64,000 nucleotides of DNA from DASQHY01 sp035602605 (GCA_035602605.1 DATNLZ010000111.1:11025-75024); one strand, 5' to 3'. Counted from the stretch's first letter, positions 35,487-44,521 are shown. The notes: generated from the letters alone by a model not told the origin. A program made the numbers and translations.

Positions 35487-37205
35487 CTATAAGACGGTTT
35501 CCCTCAGAACTTCTTCGATCGTCGTGACGCCTGCGGCCACTTTCGTAAGGCCGCTTCGCCGCAGCGTCAGCATCCCCAGCTCCATGGCCTTTTTCTTGAG
35601 CTCTAGGGACGATGCACCCACGAGAATCAGTTCCCGCAGCTCATCGGTAATTTCCATCACCTCATACAAACCCGCGCGCCCCTTGTATCCGCCCTTGCCG
35701 CAGGCCGAGCAGCCCTTCCCGTGATAAATCTTTGTGGTCTTCGCCTCTTCGGGAGTAAACCCCGCATCAATCAACGCCTGCTGCGGAACCTCCAGCTCTT
35801 CTTTGCACTTGCTGCAGATCCGGCGCACCAACCGTTGAGCACAAATTAAATTGACCGACGTGGCCACAAGAAATGGCTCAATGCCCATGTTCATCAAGCG
35901 GCTTATCGTAGAAGGCGCATCGTTGGTATGCAGCGTCGAGAGCACCAAGTGGCCGGTCAACGCCGCTTTCACTGCGATTTCCGCAGTTTCGAAGTCGCGG
36001 ATCTCACCGACCAGAATGATATTGGGATCCTGACGCAAGAAGGCGCGGAGCGCCGCTGCGAAATTCAACCCAATCTGCTCCTTCATCTGCACCTGATTAA
36101 CGCCTTGCAGCTGAAATTCGACGGGATCTTCGGCGGTCATGATGTTGGTATCGACGGTATTCAGCGTCGAAACCGATGAATACAACGTATTGGTTTTTCC
36201 AGAGCCCGTTGGTCCGGTCACCAGAACCATTCCGTAAGGCTTGAGAATCTGCCTGTGAAACTTAGCCAGCGACTCTGGCTCGAATCCCAGCTTGGTCATG
36301 TCCAGCCGCAGGTTTTCTTTGTCCAGCAACCGCATCACGATTTTTTCGCCAAACAGTGTCGGAACGGTGGACACGCGGAAGTCCAGCTCTTTCTTTTTTC
36401 CGTCCTGTTTGTACTTGATCATGATGCGTCCGTCTTGCGGCAGACGTTTTTCGGAAATGTCCAACTTGGCCATGATCTTAATTCGGCTGGACATCGCATC
36501 TTTCAGCTTCAGCGGCGGCGTCATTACCGACTGCAGCATCCCGTCAATCCGGAAGCGCACTCGCAAATCATTTTCGTAGGGCTCGACGTGAATGTCGCTC
36601 GCTCCGCGTTTCACTGCGTCTGTCAGGATCAGGTTCACAAGCTTGATGATGGGAGCTTCTTCCGCGGCCCTTTCCAAAGTTGCCGCGTCCATCTCTTCCT
36701 GTTCAGAGGCCAGCTCCAGATCTTCGGTCTCGGTATTCGTCAGGTCCTTCATCACCTGATTTAACGCTTCGTCGCTTTGCACTTCCCCGTAAAACTTGGC
36801 AATGGCATCGGCAATGGCCGATTCCGAGGCCACCACCGGCTCGACGTTGAACCCTGTCATGAACTTGATATCGTCCATGGCGAAGACGTTAGTCGGATCG
36901 GTCATCGCGATCGTCAGCGTAGATCCCACGCGCGATAGCGGAACGATCTGATAGCGCACCGCAGTATCCTGCGGAATCAACTTGATTACCGCCTGATCCA
37001 CTTCGTAATACTTCAAATTAATCGAAGGAACACCGTATTGCCTGGAGAGCACACCCGTAATCTGGTCATCGGTGATAAAGCCCATTTTCATCAAAGAGCT
37101 GCCCAGCTTTCCGCCGTGCTGCTTTTGATGCTCCAGAGCTTTTTGTAACTGCTCTGAAGTGATGAGGCTTTCTTTGATTAGAATTTCGCCCAAACGAACC
37201 GACAT
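35487..37205 (-). CDS. pilB: Type IV pilus extension ATPase PilB
   Basis: A 572-residue assembly ATPase. The N-terminal MshEN domain (RLGEILIKESLITSEQLQKAL) can bind cyclic di-GMP in some homologues. Walker A is VTGPTGSGKTNTLYSS, with MTAEDPVEFQLQGVNQ, Walker B DPNIILVGEIRDFETAEIA and TGHLVLSTLHTND. A four-Cys zinc site is present (CSKCKEE...CSACGKGGYKGRAG). It is the first gene of the pilB-T-C-S-R unit, the same order as in Myxococcus. Confidence 0.96.
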   Translation of the reverse strand: MSVRLGEILIKESLITSEQLQKALEHQKQHGGKLGSSLMKMGFITDDQITGVLSRQYGVPSINLKYYEVDQAVIKLIPQDTAVRYQIVPLSRVGSTLTIAMTDPTNVFAMDDIKFMTGFNVEPVVASESAIADAIAKFYGEVQSDEALNQVMKDLTNTETEDLELASEQEEMDAATLERAAEEAPIIKLVNLILTDAVKRGASDIHVEPYENDLRVRFRIDGMLQSVMTPPLKLKDAMSSRIKIMAKLDISEKRLPQDGRIMIKYKQDGKKKELDFRVSTVPTLFGEKIVMRLLDKENLRLDMTKLGFEPESLAKFHRQILKPYGMVLVTGPTGSGKTNTLYSSVSTLNTVDTNIMTAEDPVEFQLQGVNQVQMKEQIGLNFAAALRAFLRQDPNIILVGEIRDFETAEIAVKAALTGHLVLSTLHTNDAPSTISRLMNMGIEPFLVATSVNLICAQRLVRRICSKCKEELEVPQQALIDAGFTPEEAKTTKIYHGKGCSACGKGGYKGRAGLYEVMEITDELRELILVGASSLELKKKAMELGMLTLRRSGLTKVAAGVTTIEEVLRETVL

Positions 37206-37536
37206 TCACGCACTCCTGGCGCGCATAACTCCTACTGAGCGAACTTAGCAGATACCCCCTCGTAATCTGGGCGACAATTTCCGTCGTCGTGGTGAAACGG
37301 GCAATACCCAGTACGCCCCTGTCCTAAAGGACGGGTCCGCTGCCCATATGACCAGAATACTCGTGTGGCAAATCCTTACCGGCACTAGGACTCATCGCCC
37401 AGTCACCTGAGGGCGGTAAAGACTGGCGAGGTCCTTATTGGGACTGTTGGCCGTCACGTACGGGGAATCGCATCGTGTGCGGGTCGTACCGGTTCCGGCG
37501 TTGCTTTGCTTTCCGCGCTCATGGAATACTCGCACG
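37206..37536. other. Intergenic region upstream of pilB
   Basis: A 331-bp gap between divergent pilB and the methyltransferase gene, expected to carry both promoters. It contains a compact inverted repeat GTCC-TAAA-GGAC extended by CCC/GGG (about 37316-37336), without a T-run. I see no gene and no clear -35/-10 pair. Confidence 0.4.
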
Positions 37537-38427
37537 ATGATGACCCTTGCTGATTACCGCCGATTCTACGCCGAGGAAATTCGCTTCGCGGCCAATCTCA
37601 GTTCGCCCGCTTTCGTTGAGGCCTTTTCGCGCGTCCCCCGGGAGAAGTTCCTCGGCCCAGGACCCTGGCAGGTTGCGTCCTTCGATCAACTGACGGGCGG
37701 CACAACTTACTTCCCAATCGAGGACCCGCGCCACCTCTATCACAACGTGGTAATCGCCCTCGATGCCTCGCGTGACCTCAACAGCGGGCAGCCCGGCTCG
37801 CTCGCCTACTGGATCAACGGGTTACGCCTGAATCCTGGCGATCGCGTCTTCCATCTCGGCTGCGGCATGGGATATTACGCGGCGATCATGGCCGAAGTGG
37901 TCGGCCCCGGCGGAACCGTCGTGGCCAGCGAAGTTGATCCCGGTCTGGCGTCGCGAGCCGCCGAAAACCTCTCGCCTTATCCCAACGTCACGGTCCATTC
38001 CGGCGATGGTGCCGCGGTCGATCCAGGTGCGTGCGACGCTATCCTGATCAATGCTGGCGTGACTCACGCGCATCCGCTGTGGCTGGACCGCCTGAAACAG
38101 AGCGGTCGTCTCATCCTTCCGCTCACCGTCTCCATGAGCAAGAACCTCGGCAGGGGAATCATGGTGAAAATTACGCGCGTCAATGGCATTTGGGCCGCTC
38201 AACCCATTACTTTCGCGGCAATCTATTCGTGCTCGAGCGTTCGCGATCCGCAGCTCGAGCCGCTTTTGGGCAAAGCCCTTACGACTGGGCGCCTGCTTAA
38301 ATTGAAATCCCTGCGTCATGATTCGCACGAACCGGACGCTACCTGCGTCCTCCACGCCAATCATTTTTGCCTCAGCGGCGCCGACCCGCTCGCTAACAAT
38401 GCGGCCTCCGCTCCTGTTCCGTCTTAA
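37537..38427 (+). CDS. Protein-L-isoaspartate O-methyltransferase-like enzyme
   Basis: SAM-dependent methyltransferase with PCMT character, 296 residues from the ATG at 37537. The N-terminal MMTLADYRRFYAEEIRFAA and the SRVPREKFLGPGPW segment match the substrate-side start of PCMT-family proteins. The SAM site is RVFHLGCGMGYYAAIMAEVVGPGG with ASEVDPGLASRA. The usual PCMT core is about 210 residues; this one has a longer C-terminus. The classical H-x-x-x-Y-E motif of repair enzymes is not obvious, so substrate assignment is open. The frame extends upstream to 37438, but that part has no homology feel. Confidence 0.72.
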   Translation: MMTLADYRRFYAEEIRFAANLSSPAFVEAFSRVPREKFLGPGPWQVASFDQLTGGTTYFPIEDPRHLYHNVVIALDASRDLNSGQPGSLAYWINGLRLNPGDRVFHLGCGMGYYAAIMAEVVGPGGTVVASEVDPGLASRAAENLSPYPNVTVHSGDGAAVDPGACDAILINAGVTHAHPLWLDRLKQSGRLILPLTVSMSKNLGRGIMVKITRVNGIWAAQPITFAAIYSCSSVRDPQLEPLLGKALTTGRLLKLKSLRHDSHEPDATCVLHANHFCLSGADPLANNAASAPVPS

Positions 38428-38463
38428 CTCCTCCATTACAGCTGTACTTCGCTACGCAACCTG

Positions 38464-38483
38464 TCACCACGAAATTGTGGTGA
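38464..38483 (+). terminator. Hairpin between methyltransferase and M50 genes
   Basis: TCACCAC-GAAATT-GTGGTGA is a perfect 7-bp inverted repeat 37 bp after the methyltransferase stop. No T-run follows, so termination is only possible, not established. Confidence 0.35.
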
Positions 38484-38521
38484 AATCGTTCTGCACCGTT
38501 AGAGCTTCATAAAAGGCTCAG

Positions 38522-39099
38522 TTGCTAAACGCCATGAACGCATCTCGCTTACCCAAGCCGAACAAACTCATCGAAGTTATGCGGGTCAACGGAGTAAAGG
38601 GATTTTTTCATTGGTCCGTGCCTCTTATCGGAACAATCATCCTGCTCGGCGCGCTCGAAACGCCATTGCTTGCATTCGCGGTCCTGGCCTCTTACTACGG
38701 CCTCATTTTGATCCACGAATGCGGTCACCTGGTCGCCGCCCATCGAAAAGGGTGTGCGGTATGGTCGATTGAGTTGTACCCGTTCTGGGGAATCACTTGC
38801 TTTGACCGGCCGCACTCTCCGTTCGACCGCTGTGTTATCGCGTGGGGCGGAGTCCTGGCGCAGGCAGTCGTAGCCGCGCCATTAGTTGCTTGGGTCGCCG
38901 TGTTCGGGTACACGCGTTTCCGGCCTGTGAACGCCAGTTTGACCATCCTTGGTTTCTTCAGTTTGAGCGTCGCCGCATTGAACCTCCTGCCGATCCACCA
39001 CTTGACGGAGTGATCGCCTGGAGTCTACTCCCCGCCCTCTTGAAACGTTCGCAGACGAACCCCACCAAACGCGAACCCCGCTGGAGATCTTGGCGGTAA
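38522..39099 (+). pseudogene. M50 (site-2-type) membrane metalloprotease, single-base frameshift
   Basis: The frame starting at 38522 (TTG with AAAAGG five bases upstream; an ATG lies at 38534) encodes membrane helices and LILIHECGHLVAA, the HExxH zinc motif of M50 proteases. At 38995-38996 the frame shifts: the sequence reads NLLPI then HHLTE-stop. Restoring one C to the CC pair gives NLLPIPPLDGVIAWSLLP, the exact M50 second motif with the third zinc ligand Asp, and continues to a stop at 39099. The intact product would be about 190 residues. This could be a real inactivating deletion or a base-calling error in the assembly. Confidence 0.8.
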
Positions 39100-39251
39100 T
39101 ACCCTTTGGGTGGAGAAACAGCTACAAGGGCGATCGATGTGCCGTTCACTGGCGGCCATGCGTTCTACGGTTCTAGATCGAGATTGGCCAGAAGCACAAT
39201 AGACTCCGGGTATTGCTATGCTAGGCTGAAGTTTAACGCGGAGGCAGCGCC

Positions 39252-39539
39252 ATAAGCTTCTATACTCTGTTCTACGAAGTCGTCGACGATTTCATCGCAC
39301 GTCGCGCACCATTGCGCGACGAACATCTTCGTCTTGTCCGCGAGGCTCACGCGCGTGGTGAAATAGTTCTCGCCGGAGCATTCGCGAATCCTCCCGATGG
39401 CGCACTGATCATCTTCCGCGCCACGGCGCAATCGGTCGCGGAGAACTTTGCTCTCAAAGACCCGTGCGTACTGAATGGACTGGTCAAAAGCTGGAACATT
39501 CGACCTTGGGCCGTCGTCGTTGGCGATGATACGCAGTAG
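39252..39539 (+). CDS. YciI-like protein with apparent ATA start
   Basis: The frame reads (M)SFYTLFYEVVDDFIARRAPL and on to RPWAVVVGDD, which fits small YciI-family proteins (dimeric alpha/beta barrel, about 95 residues; function mostly unknown). It is open from a stop at 39234. The codon in the expected Met position is ATA at 39252, with a perfect GGAGG at 39240-39244, seven bases upstream. The next usable starts (CTG 39267, TTG 39312) would truncate the first strand. Either ATA is a rare start, the start is mutated, or the base is an error. Confidence 0.68.
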   Translation: MSFYTLFYEVVDDFIARRAPLRDEHLRLVREAHARGEIVLAGAFANPPDGALIIFRATAQSVAENFALKDPCVLNGLVKSWNIRPWAVVVGDDTQ

Positions 39540-39588
39540 TCGCTGGGAATATTTGCGAGAGGCAGGTTCACAGGAAAGGTAGAGCGAA

Positions 39589-39909
39589 ATGATAGCGCGT
39601 CTCTGGTTCGCCCGAACAAATTACCCGCATGTTCACACCTATCTGAATCATTTTTCGAATGAAGTACTCCCGAAACTGCGTGCAGTGGACGGCTACATTT
39701 CTTCGACGGTGCTCACTCGCCCAACAGAGGGTGAGGTTGAAATCCTGGTCACCACCATTTGGCGTTCGTTCGAAGCCATCGATGGCTTTTCCGGCCCCGA
39801 CCGCGAAGGTGCCGTAGTCGCTCGCGACGCAGCCGCACTGCTCACCGGTTACGACCGCCGTGTTCGGCACTTCGAATTCGCAGTAACTGACGGCATCCCG
39901 GCTGTCTAA
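39589..39909 (+). CDS. Small ABM-domain-like protein
   Basis: A 106-residue protein beginning MIARLWFARTNYPHVHTYLNHF. It has the strand-helix pattern and the phrase VDGYISSTVLTRPTEGEVEILVTTIWRSFEAIDGFSG, typical of antibiotic-biosynthesis-monooxygenase-fold (dimeric ferredoxin-like) proteins. Despite that family name, most members have unknown reactions. AGGAAAGG lies about ten bases before the ATG. It follows the YciI-like gene by 49 bp, in the same direction, and both share the same general fold. Confidence 0.65.
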   Translation: MIARLWFARTNYPHVHTYLNHFSNEVLPKLRAVDGYISSTVLTRPTEGEVEILVTTIWRSFEAIDGFSGPDREGAVVARDAAALLTGYDRRVRHFEFAVTDGIPAV

Positions 39910-39958
39910 GGCCTCGTTCGGCCCGTTTTCCGAACCAGGTAGTAAGAGGAGGGTCACA

Positions 39959-40906
39959 ATGCCTAAACGTCTTCAGTTTCCGTCAGCCAATCCAAATCTT
40001 GACTTGCCTCGCGGCCCCCGCTATCGTCCCGTAGAGATGCTTTCGGTGGCTTCACACGGGCGTTCCCGCAATCTGCGTACTCACCGGGTAAACATCCCTG
40101 CCCCGCGAACCATTGCCCCGAACGTCGCTGCCAGCAACCTGGCGGCCTTGCCTAAATACTACGAAGCGATGAGCTCAGCTGTTGGCCCACTTAAGTGGTG
40201 GCCGGCCAAAACTCCTTTCGAGGTGATCGTCGGCGCCATCCTTACGCAAAACGCCGCCTGGCTAAACGTCGAAAAAGCCATCGTAAATTTACGCCGCGAA
40301 AGAATGCTCACCGTTGCCGCCATCGAGAGAGTTCCACGCGCCAGGCTTGCGCGTCTGATACGCTCCTCAGGATATTTCCGGCAAAAGGCAAAGAAGCTTA
40401 AGGCCTTCGTAACGTTTTTGCGAAAACAGTATGGCGGCTCGCTCGAGCGCATGTTTCGCACTCCCACTCCGGAGCTTCGCGACAAACTTCTAGCGGTACA
40501 CGGAATTGGTCCGGAGACAGCCGACTCTATCCTGCTCTACGCCGGTAAGCATAGCGTATTTGTCGTTGACGCCTACACGCGGAGAATCCTCCAGCGCCAC
40601 GGCCACATCTCCGAAAAAACTTCCGACGAGGAAATTCGCAGTTTTTTCGAGGGCAGCATCCCCCGCGATGTTCAGCTTTATAACGAATATCACGCGCAAA
40701 TCGTCAACGTGGGGAAAAAATGGTGCCGACCGAAGAGTCCGTTGTGTCACGCGTGCCCGCTCGGTCCGTTTTTGCCTTCCACAGCAATCCTGCCCGAAGC
40801 AATTGAGCCTTCGCCCACAACTGACCTAGTTCCTCTTAAAGCCGTGCATGTCGCGCCGCCCCGCGAGCCCGCTGCTCTGTGCGGTCGTGACCCGGTACAG
40901 TCATGA
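39959..40906 (+). CDS. HhH-GPD DNA glycosylase (endonuclease III-related)
   Basis: DNA base-excision repair protein, 315 residues, with GAGGAGGG before the ATG. A basic, Pro-rich N-terminal extension of about 60 residues precedes the glycosylase fold. The helix-hairpin-helix is LLAVHGIGPETADSILLYAG: the Lys of bifunctional EndoIII is replaced, so it is probably monofunctional, like MagIII/MIG-type enzymes. The catalytic Asp is in FVVDAYTRRIL. Three Cys of the iron-sulfur loop are present (WCRPKSPLCHAC), but the fourth is absent: PLGPF is followed by Leu. Its stop overlaps the ntrY start (ATGA). Confidence 0.85.
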   Translation: MPKRLQFPSANPNLDLPRGPRYRPVEMLSVASHGRSRNLRTHRVNIPAPRTIAPNVAASNLAALPKYYEAMSSAVGPLKWWPAKTPFEVIVGAILTQNAAWLNVEKAIVNLRRERMLTVAAIERVPRARLARLIRSSGYFRQKAKKLKAFVTFLRKQYGGSLERMFRTPTPELRDKLLAVHGIGPETADSILLYAGKHSVFVVDAYTRRILQRHGHISEKTSDEEIRSFFEGSIPRDVQLYNEYHAQIVNVGKKWCRPKSPLCHACPLGPFLPSTAILPEAIEPSPTTDLVPLKAVHVAPPREPAALCGRDPVQS

Positions 40907-43122
40907 CGCCGCGAAAAAGAAACCAACTGTGGCTGGGATTCAGCGGTCTACTTGTCGCTCTTCTGATCGCCGCAGTCTTTACTCTTGGCTCGCTCAATAT
41001 TCCGTTCGAACCCCAGCACTTGCGTGACGTTCTCATCCTTTACGCCCTCTCTACTTTTCTTGTCGCCACTCTGCTCGTGTTCGGCCTGGTACTGGCGCGC
41101 AGCCTCCTCCGTGTCTGGGCAGAGCGCGGCTCGCGGCAGCTTGGCTCACGCTTCAAGCAGAAAATGGTTTTCGGCGCGATGAGCATCTCGCTGCTCCCGG
41201 TAATTTTTATGTTTATTGTGAGCTACGGACTCATCAATCGCACGCTGCTGCGCTGGTTCCCTGGCCCGCTCGAAGCCGCGGTCGAAGAAAGCCGGAAACT
41301 GGTCAATGATCTGGAACGCTCCGGACACACGCGACTGCAGATGACCGCCGCGGACGCGGCTGCCAGAGCCGCGCATCCCCGTCGCAGCACATCGGACGAC
41401 CCAATTCTTATCGCCATTCAGAATGGTGCGGACGCCTCATGGATCGTTGATGGAAAGACGCCTGTGCACGGACTCGTCGCTAAACCGCATCCCGCCCTGG
41501 GCGTACCCAGCTCCACGGTCCCGCAATTCCAGCAAATTGCGCCGCGGCTCGTGCGCCTTCTTCCCGGTGGCTCGGAATTGTGGGAGGCCGAGGGATTGCA
41601 CTACGTGACGGGAAGCGCGCCGTTGGTGAGCGGCAAACTCGTCGCTGGTCGCTACGTTCCTTCAAGTTTTCTAGAGCATCTCAACAACATCGAAACACAA
41701 ATGGTCGCCTATGGGCAGGAAAAACAAAACCTGCGCGCCTTAAAAAACTTGATGCAGCTGGTTCTGTTGATGTTCACGGTCCTGCTGCTATTCGCGGTGA
41801 CCTGGATCGCGCTGTTTCTCTCCAAGCAGGTTACCGTTCCGATTCACGCTCTCGCTGAAGGCACCCGCGAGGTGATGGCTGGAAATTTCGAGTATCAGGT
41901 TCCCGAGCAATCGCAGGACGAATTGGGTGTTCTGGTTCGTTCTTTCAATCGAATGACCGCGCAGCTTGGCGACAGCCGCCGCCAGATCGATCAATTTACC
42001 CACAGCCTGCAAAATGCCGTACAGGAGCTGGAGCGCCGCAGGAACCTGATGGAGACAATCCTCGAAAACATTCCCACCGGCGTAATTTCTCTCGATGAAT
42101 CAGCCGGGATCGTTCGAGTGAACTCGGCGGTTATCAAAATGTTTGGGGAGGTTGCCCGCGGTTCGCAAACACTCGAAGATCTGGCCGGCACAGAAGCCGC
42201 GCGCGACCTGCGCAATCTGATGCGCCGCGCCCTGCGCATGGGCGTGGTCAGCAAAGAGCTGGAGATTCCCGTGTCCGGCCGCATGCTGCATGCCGCGGTT
42301 ACGGTAAGCTCTATGGGAGCGCGCCGCGCCAATCTTGGCTTCGTAATTGTCGTGGATGACCTCACGGAGCTCTTGCGCGCGCAGAAAACGGCGGCTTGGC
42401 AGGAAGTCGCGCAGCGCATCGCGCATGAAATCAAAAATCCGCTGACACCGATCCAACTTTCCGCACAACGTTTGACGCGCTACCTTGAGCGGAGGCGTTC
42501 CTTTGCAACTGGTTCCGCGACTGAGGAGACCGAATTGTCGCGCTTGGTACGCGACTGCGCCGAGTTAATCGAGCGTGAAGTCGCGACCCTCGCTTCACTG
42601 GTCGATGAATTTTCTCAGTTTGTGCGCTTTCCAAAAGCGCGCCTGGCGTCAACGGAGCCAAATGTAATCGTTACCAGCGCACTCGAAGTTTTTGCCGGGC
42701 GTCTCGATGGAATTGCGATTCGCACTTCTCTCGCATCAGGTTTGCCGGCCATTCGCGCGGATGCCGAGTTGCTTCGCCGCGTGCTCGTCAACCTGATCGA
42801 TAATGCCGCTGAAGCAATGGAAGGTTCAGCAGCGAAAGAATTGCGCCTGGCAACGCGATTCAACGCGCATGGTGAAGCGGTGGAGATCGTTGTGGCTGAC
42901 ACAGGACACGGAATTTCGCCGCAGGATAAAGACAAACTGTTCCTCCCGCATTTTTCCACCAAGGATCGTGGAACAGGTTTGGGCCTGGCCATTGCCGCGC
43001 GCATTGTTTCCGAGCATCACGGCACAATTCGCGTGGAAGATAATGCGCCGATCGGCTCCAGGTTCGTGATTCAGCTTCCGGTCGCCGAGGTTTCCACAAC
43101 GCCGCTGGCGGCCGAACATTAA
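40903..43122 (+). CDS. NtrY-like sensor histidine kinase
   Basis: A 739-residue membrane kinase. Two or three N-terminal helices (about 11-75, 85-110) are followed by a periplasmic domain, a further helix at about 285-308, HAMP (about 310-360), PAS (ENIPTGVISLDESAGIVRVN, about 385-480) and the kinase core. H-box is QRIAHEIKNPLTPIQLSAQR, N-box LVNLIDNAAEAM, G1 DTGHGISP and G2 GTGLGLAIAARI. This layout and the KNPLTPIQLSAQRL wording are those of NtrY. It shares ATGA with the glycosylase stop and precedes its regulator by 24 bp. The signal is unknown; nitrogen control is known for some NtrYX but not general. Confidence 0.9.
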   Translation: MTPRKRNQLWLGFSGLLVALLIAAVFTLGSLNIPFEPQHLRDVLILYALSTFLVATLLVFGLVLARSLLRVWAERGSRQLGSRFKQKMVFGAMSISLLPVIFMFIVSYGLINRTLLRWFPGPLEAAVEESRKLVNDLERSGHTRLQMTAADAAARAAHPRRSTSDDPILIAIQNGADASWIVDGKTPVHGLVAKPHPALGVPSSTVPQFQQIAPRLVRLLPGGSELWEAEGLHYVTGSAPLVSGKLVAGRYVPSSFLEHLNNIETQMVAYGQEKQNLRALKNLMQLVLLMFTVLLLFAVTWIALFLSKQVTVPIHALAEGTREVMAGNFEYQVPEQSQDELGVLVRSFNRMTAQLGDSRRQIDQFTHSLQNAVQELERRRNLMETILENIPTGVISLDESAGIVRVNSAVIKMFGEVARGSQTLEDLAGTEAARDLRNLMRRALRMGVVSKELEIPVSGRMLHAAVTVSSMGARRANLGFVIVVDDLTELLRAQKTAAWQEVAQRIAHEIKNPLTPIQLSAQRLTRYLERRRSFATGSATEETELSRLVRDCAELIEREVATLASLVDEFSQFVRFPKARLASTEPNVIVTSALEVFAGRLDGIAIRTSLASGLPAIRADAELLRRVLVNLIDNAAEAMEGSAAKELRLATRFNAHGEAVEIVVADTGHGISPQDKDKLFLPHFSTKDRGTGLGLAIAARIVSEHHGTIRVEDNAPIGSRFVIQLPVAEVSTTPLAAEH

Positions 43123-43146
43123 TCACTACATTCTGAGAATCGCTTT

Positions 43147-44499
43147 ATGTCGCACTGCATATTAATCGTTGATGACGAAGCTGGTATTCGCGAGTCGCTC
43201 GGGTCGATTCTCACCGAGGAGGGCTACCGCGTCGAAGGCGTACCATCCGGCGAGGAAGCTCTCGCGGCGGTGGAGCGCGGCGGAATTGACCTGGTGCTCC
43301 TGGACATTTGGCTTCCTGGTATCGACGGCCTCGATACGCTTTCGCGGTTGCAGTCGCTGCCGCGCCCGCCGGTGGTTGTTATGATTTCCGGCCATGGCAA
43401 TATCCAGAGTGCGGTTCGCGCGACCAAGCTCGGTGCATTTGACTTCATCGAGAAGCCCCTTTCACTCGAGAAAACGATCCTCGTGGTCAAGAACGCGATT
43501 GGGCATTTGCGGCTCGAGGAAGAAAATCGCCGACTGCGCGCGGAACTCGAACAGCGTTACCAGGTGATCGGCGAAAGCGTGCCGATGAAAGCCCTGCGGC
43601 AACAAATTGCACTGACGGCTCCGACCAACGGCCGCGTGCTGATTTACGGTGAAAGCGGAACGGGCAAGGAGCTTGTAGCTCACGCTTTACATGTCGCCAG
43701 CCAGCGCAGCAGCAAACCTTTCGTCGAAGTGAACTGCGCGGCGATTCCGGAAGAGCTGATTGAATCGGAATTGTTCGGCCATGTAAAAGGCAGCTTTACC
43801 GGCGCGAGCGAAGACAAGGTGGGCAAGTTTCGAAAAGCAGACGGTGGGACGCTGTTTCTCGATGAAATTGGCGACATGAGCTTGAAAACGCAGTCCAAAG
43901 TGTTACGCGTTCTTGAGGAGCAAAGGTTTGAACCGGTGGGCTCAAATGTCGCCGCAAAAGTGGATGTGCGAGTGATCGCGGCAACCAATAAGAAACTCGA
44001 GGATGAGATTGCGCGCGGCGCGTTTCGCGAAGATCTTTTCTACCGGCTGAACGTGATTCCTTTTGTGGTCGCTCCATTACGCGAGCGCATCGAGGATATC
44101 CCCATTCTGGCGCGATTTTTCCTTTCCGAGTTCAGCTCGGCCTACGGTCGCAAGACCAAAGAGCTGAGCGAAGCCGCGCTGGAGGTGCTGCTGCGGTATC
44201 CCTGGCCAGGCAACGTCCGCGAGCTGCGAAACCTGATCGAGCGCCTAGTGATTATCTGCCCGCAGCAGCGCATTGAACCGCATCACTTGCCGCCGGAGGT
44301 TTTTCGCGGCGCGGCGCGCAGTCCAAACCAACCGTATGCTACTTTGCACGATGCGCGAAGCGCGTACGAGCGCGAATTTATTTTGCGTAAACTGCAGGAA
44401 CATCAGTGGAACATGACGCAGACGGCGGCGGCGCTAGGTCTTGAGCGAAGCCATCTGTACCGTAAGATGAAGTCGCTCGGAATTTCCGCGGAAGAGTAG
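43147..44499 (+). CDS. NtrX-like NtrC-family response regulator
   Basis: A 450-residue partner of the kinase just upstream. The receiver domain has LVLLDIWLPGIDGLD as phospho-site. The AAA+ domain has YGESGTGKELVAHALH and DEIGDMS. The sigma-54 loop reads GSFTGA instead of GAFTGA. The C-terminal Fis-type helix-turn-helix is NMTQTAAALGLERSHLYRKMKSLGI. No strong ribosome site precedes the ATG, suggesting translational coupling to ntrY. It ends 22 bp before the convergent era gene. Confidence 0.9.
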   Translation: MSHCILIVDDEAGIRESLGSILTEEGYRVEGVPSGEEALAAVERGGIDLVLLDIWLPGIDGLDTLSRLQSLPRPPVVVMISGHGNIQSAVRATKLGAFDFIEKPLSLEKTILVVKNAIGHLRLEEENRRLRAELEQRYQVIGESVPMKALRQQIALTAPTNGRVLIYGESGTGKELVAHALHVASQRSSKPFVEVNCAAIPEELIESELFGHVKGSFTGASEDKVGKFRKADGGTLFLDEIGDMSLKTQSKVLRVLEEQRFEPVGSNVAAKVDVRVIAATNKKLEDEIARGAFREDLFYRLNVIPFVVAPLRERIEDIPILARFFLSEFSSAYGRKTKELSEAALEVLLRYPWPGNVRELRNLIERLVIICPQQRIEPHHLPPEVFRGAARSPNQPYATLHDARSAYEREFILRKLQEHQWNMTQTAAALGLERSHLYRKMKSLGISAEE

Positions 44500-44521
44500 T
44501 AGCCCATCAATAATAGCGGCC

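Noticed and set aside
37314..37337. Inverted repeat GTCC-TAAA-GGAC with CCC/GGG flanks upstream of pilB
   Set aside because: Short stem with an imperfect extension, no T-run, and not next to any stop codon in the right orientation for a terminator.
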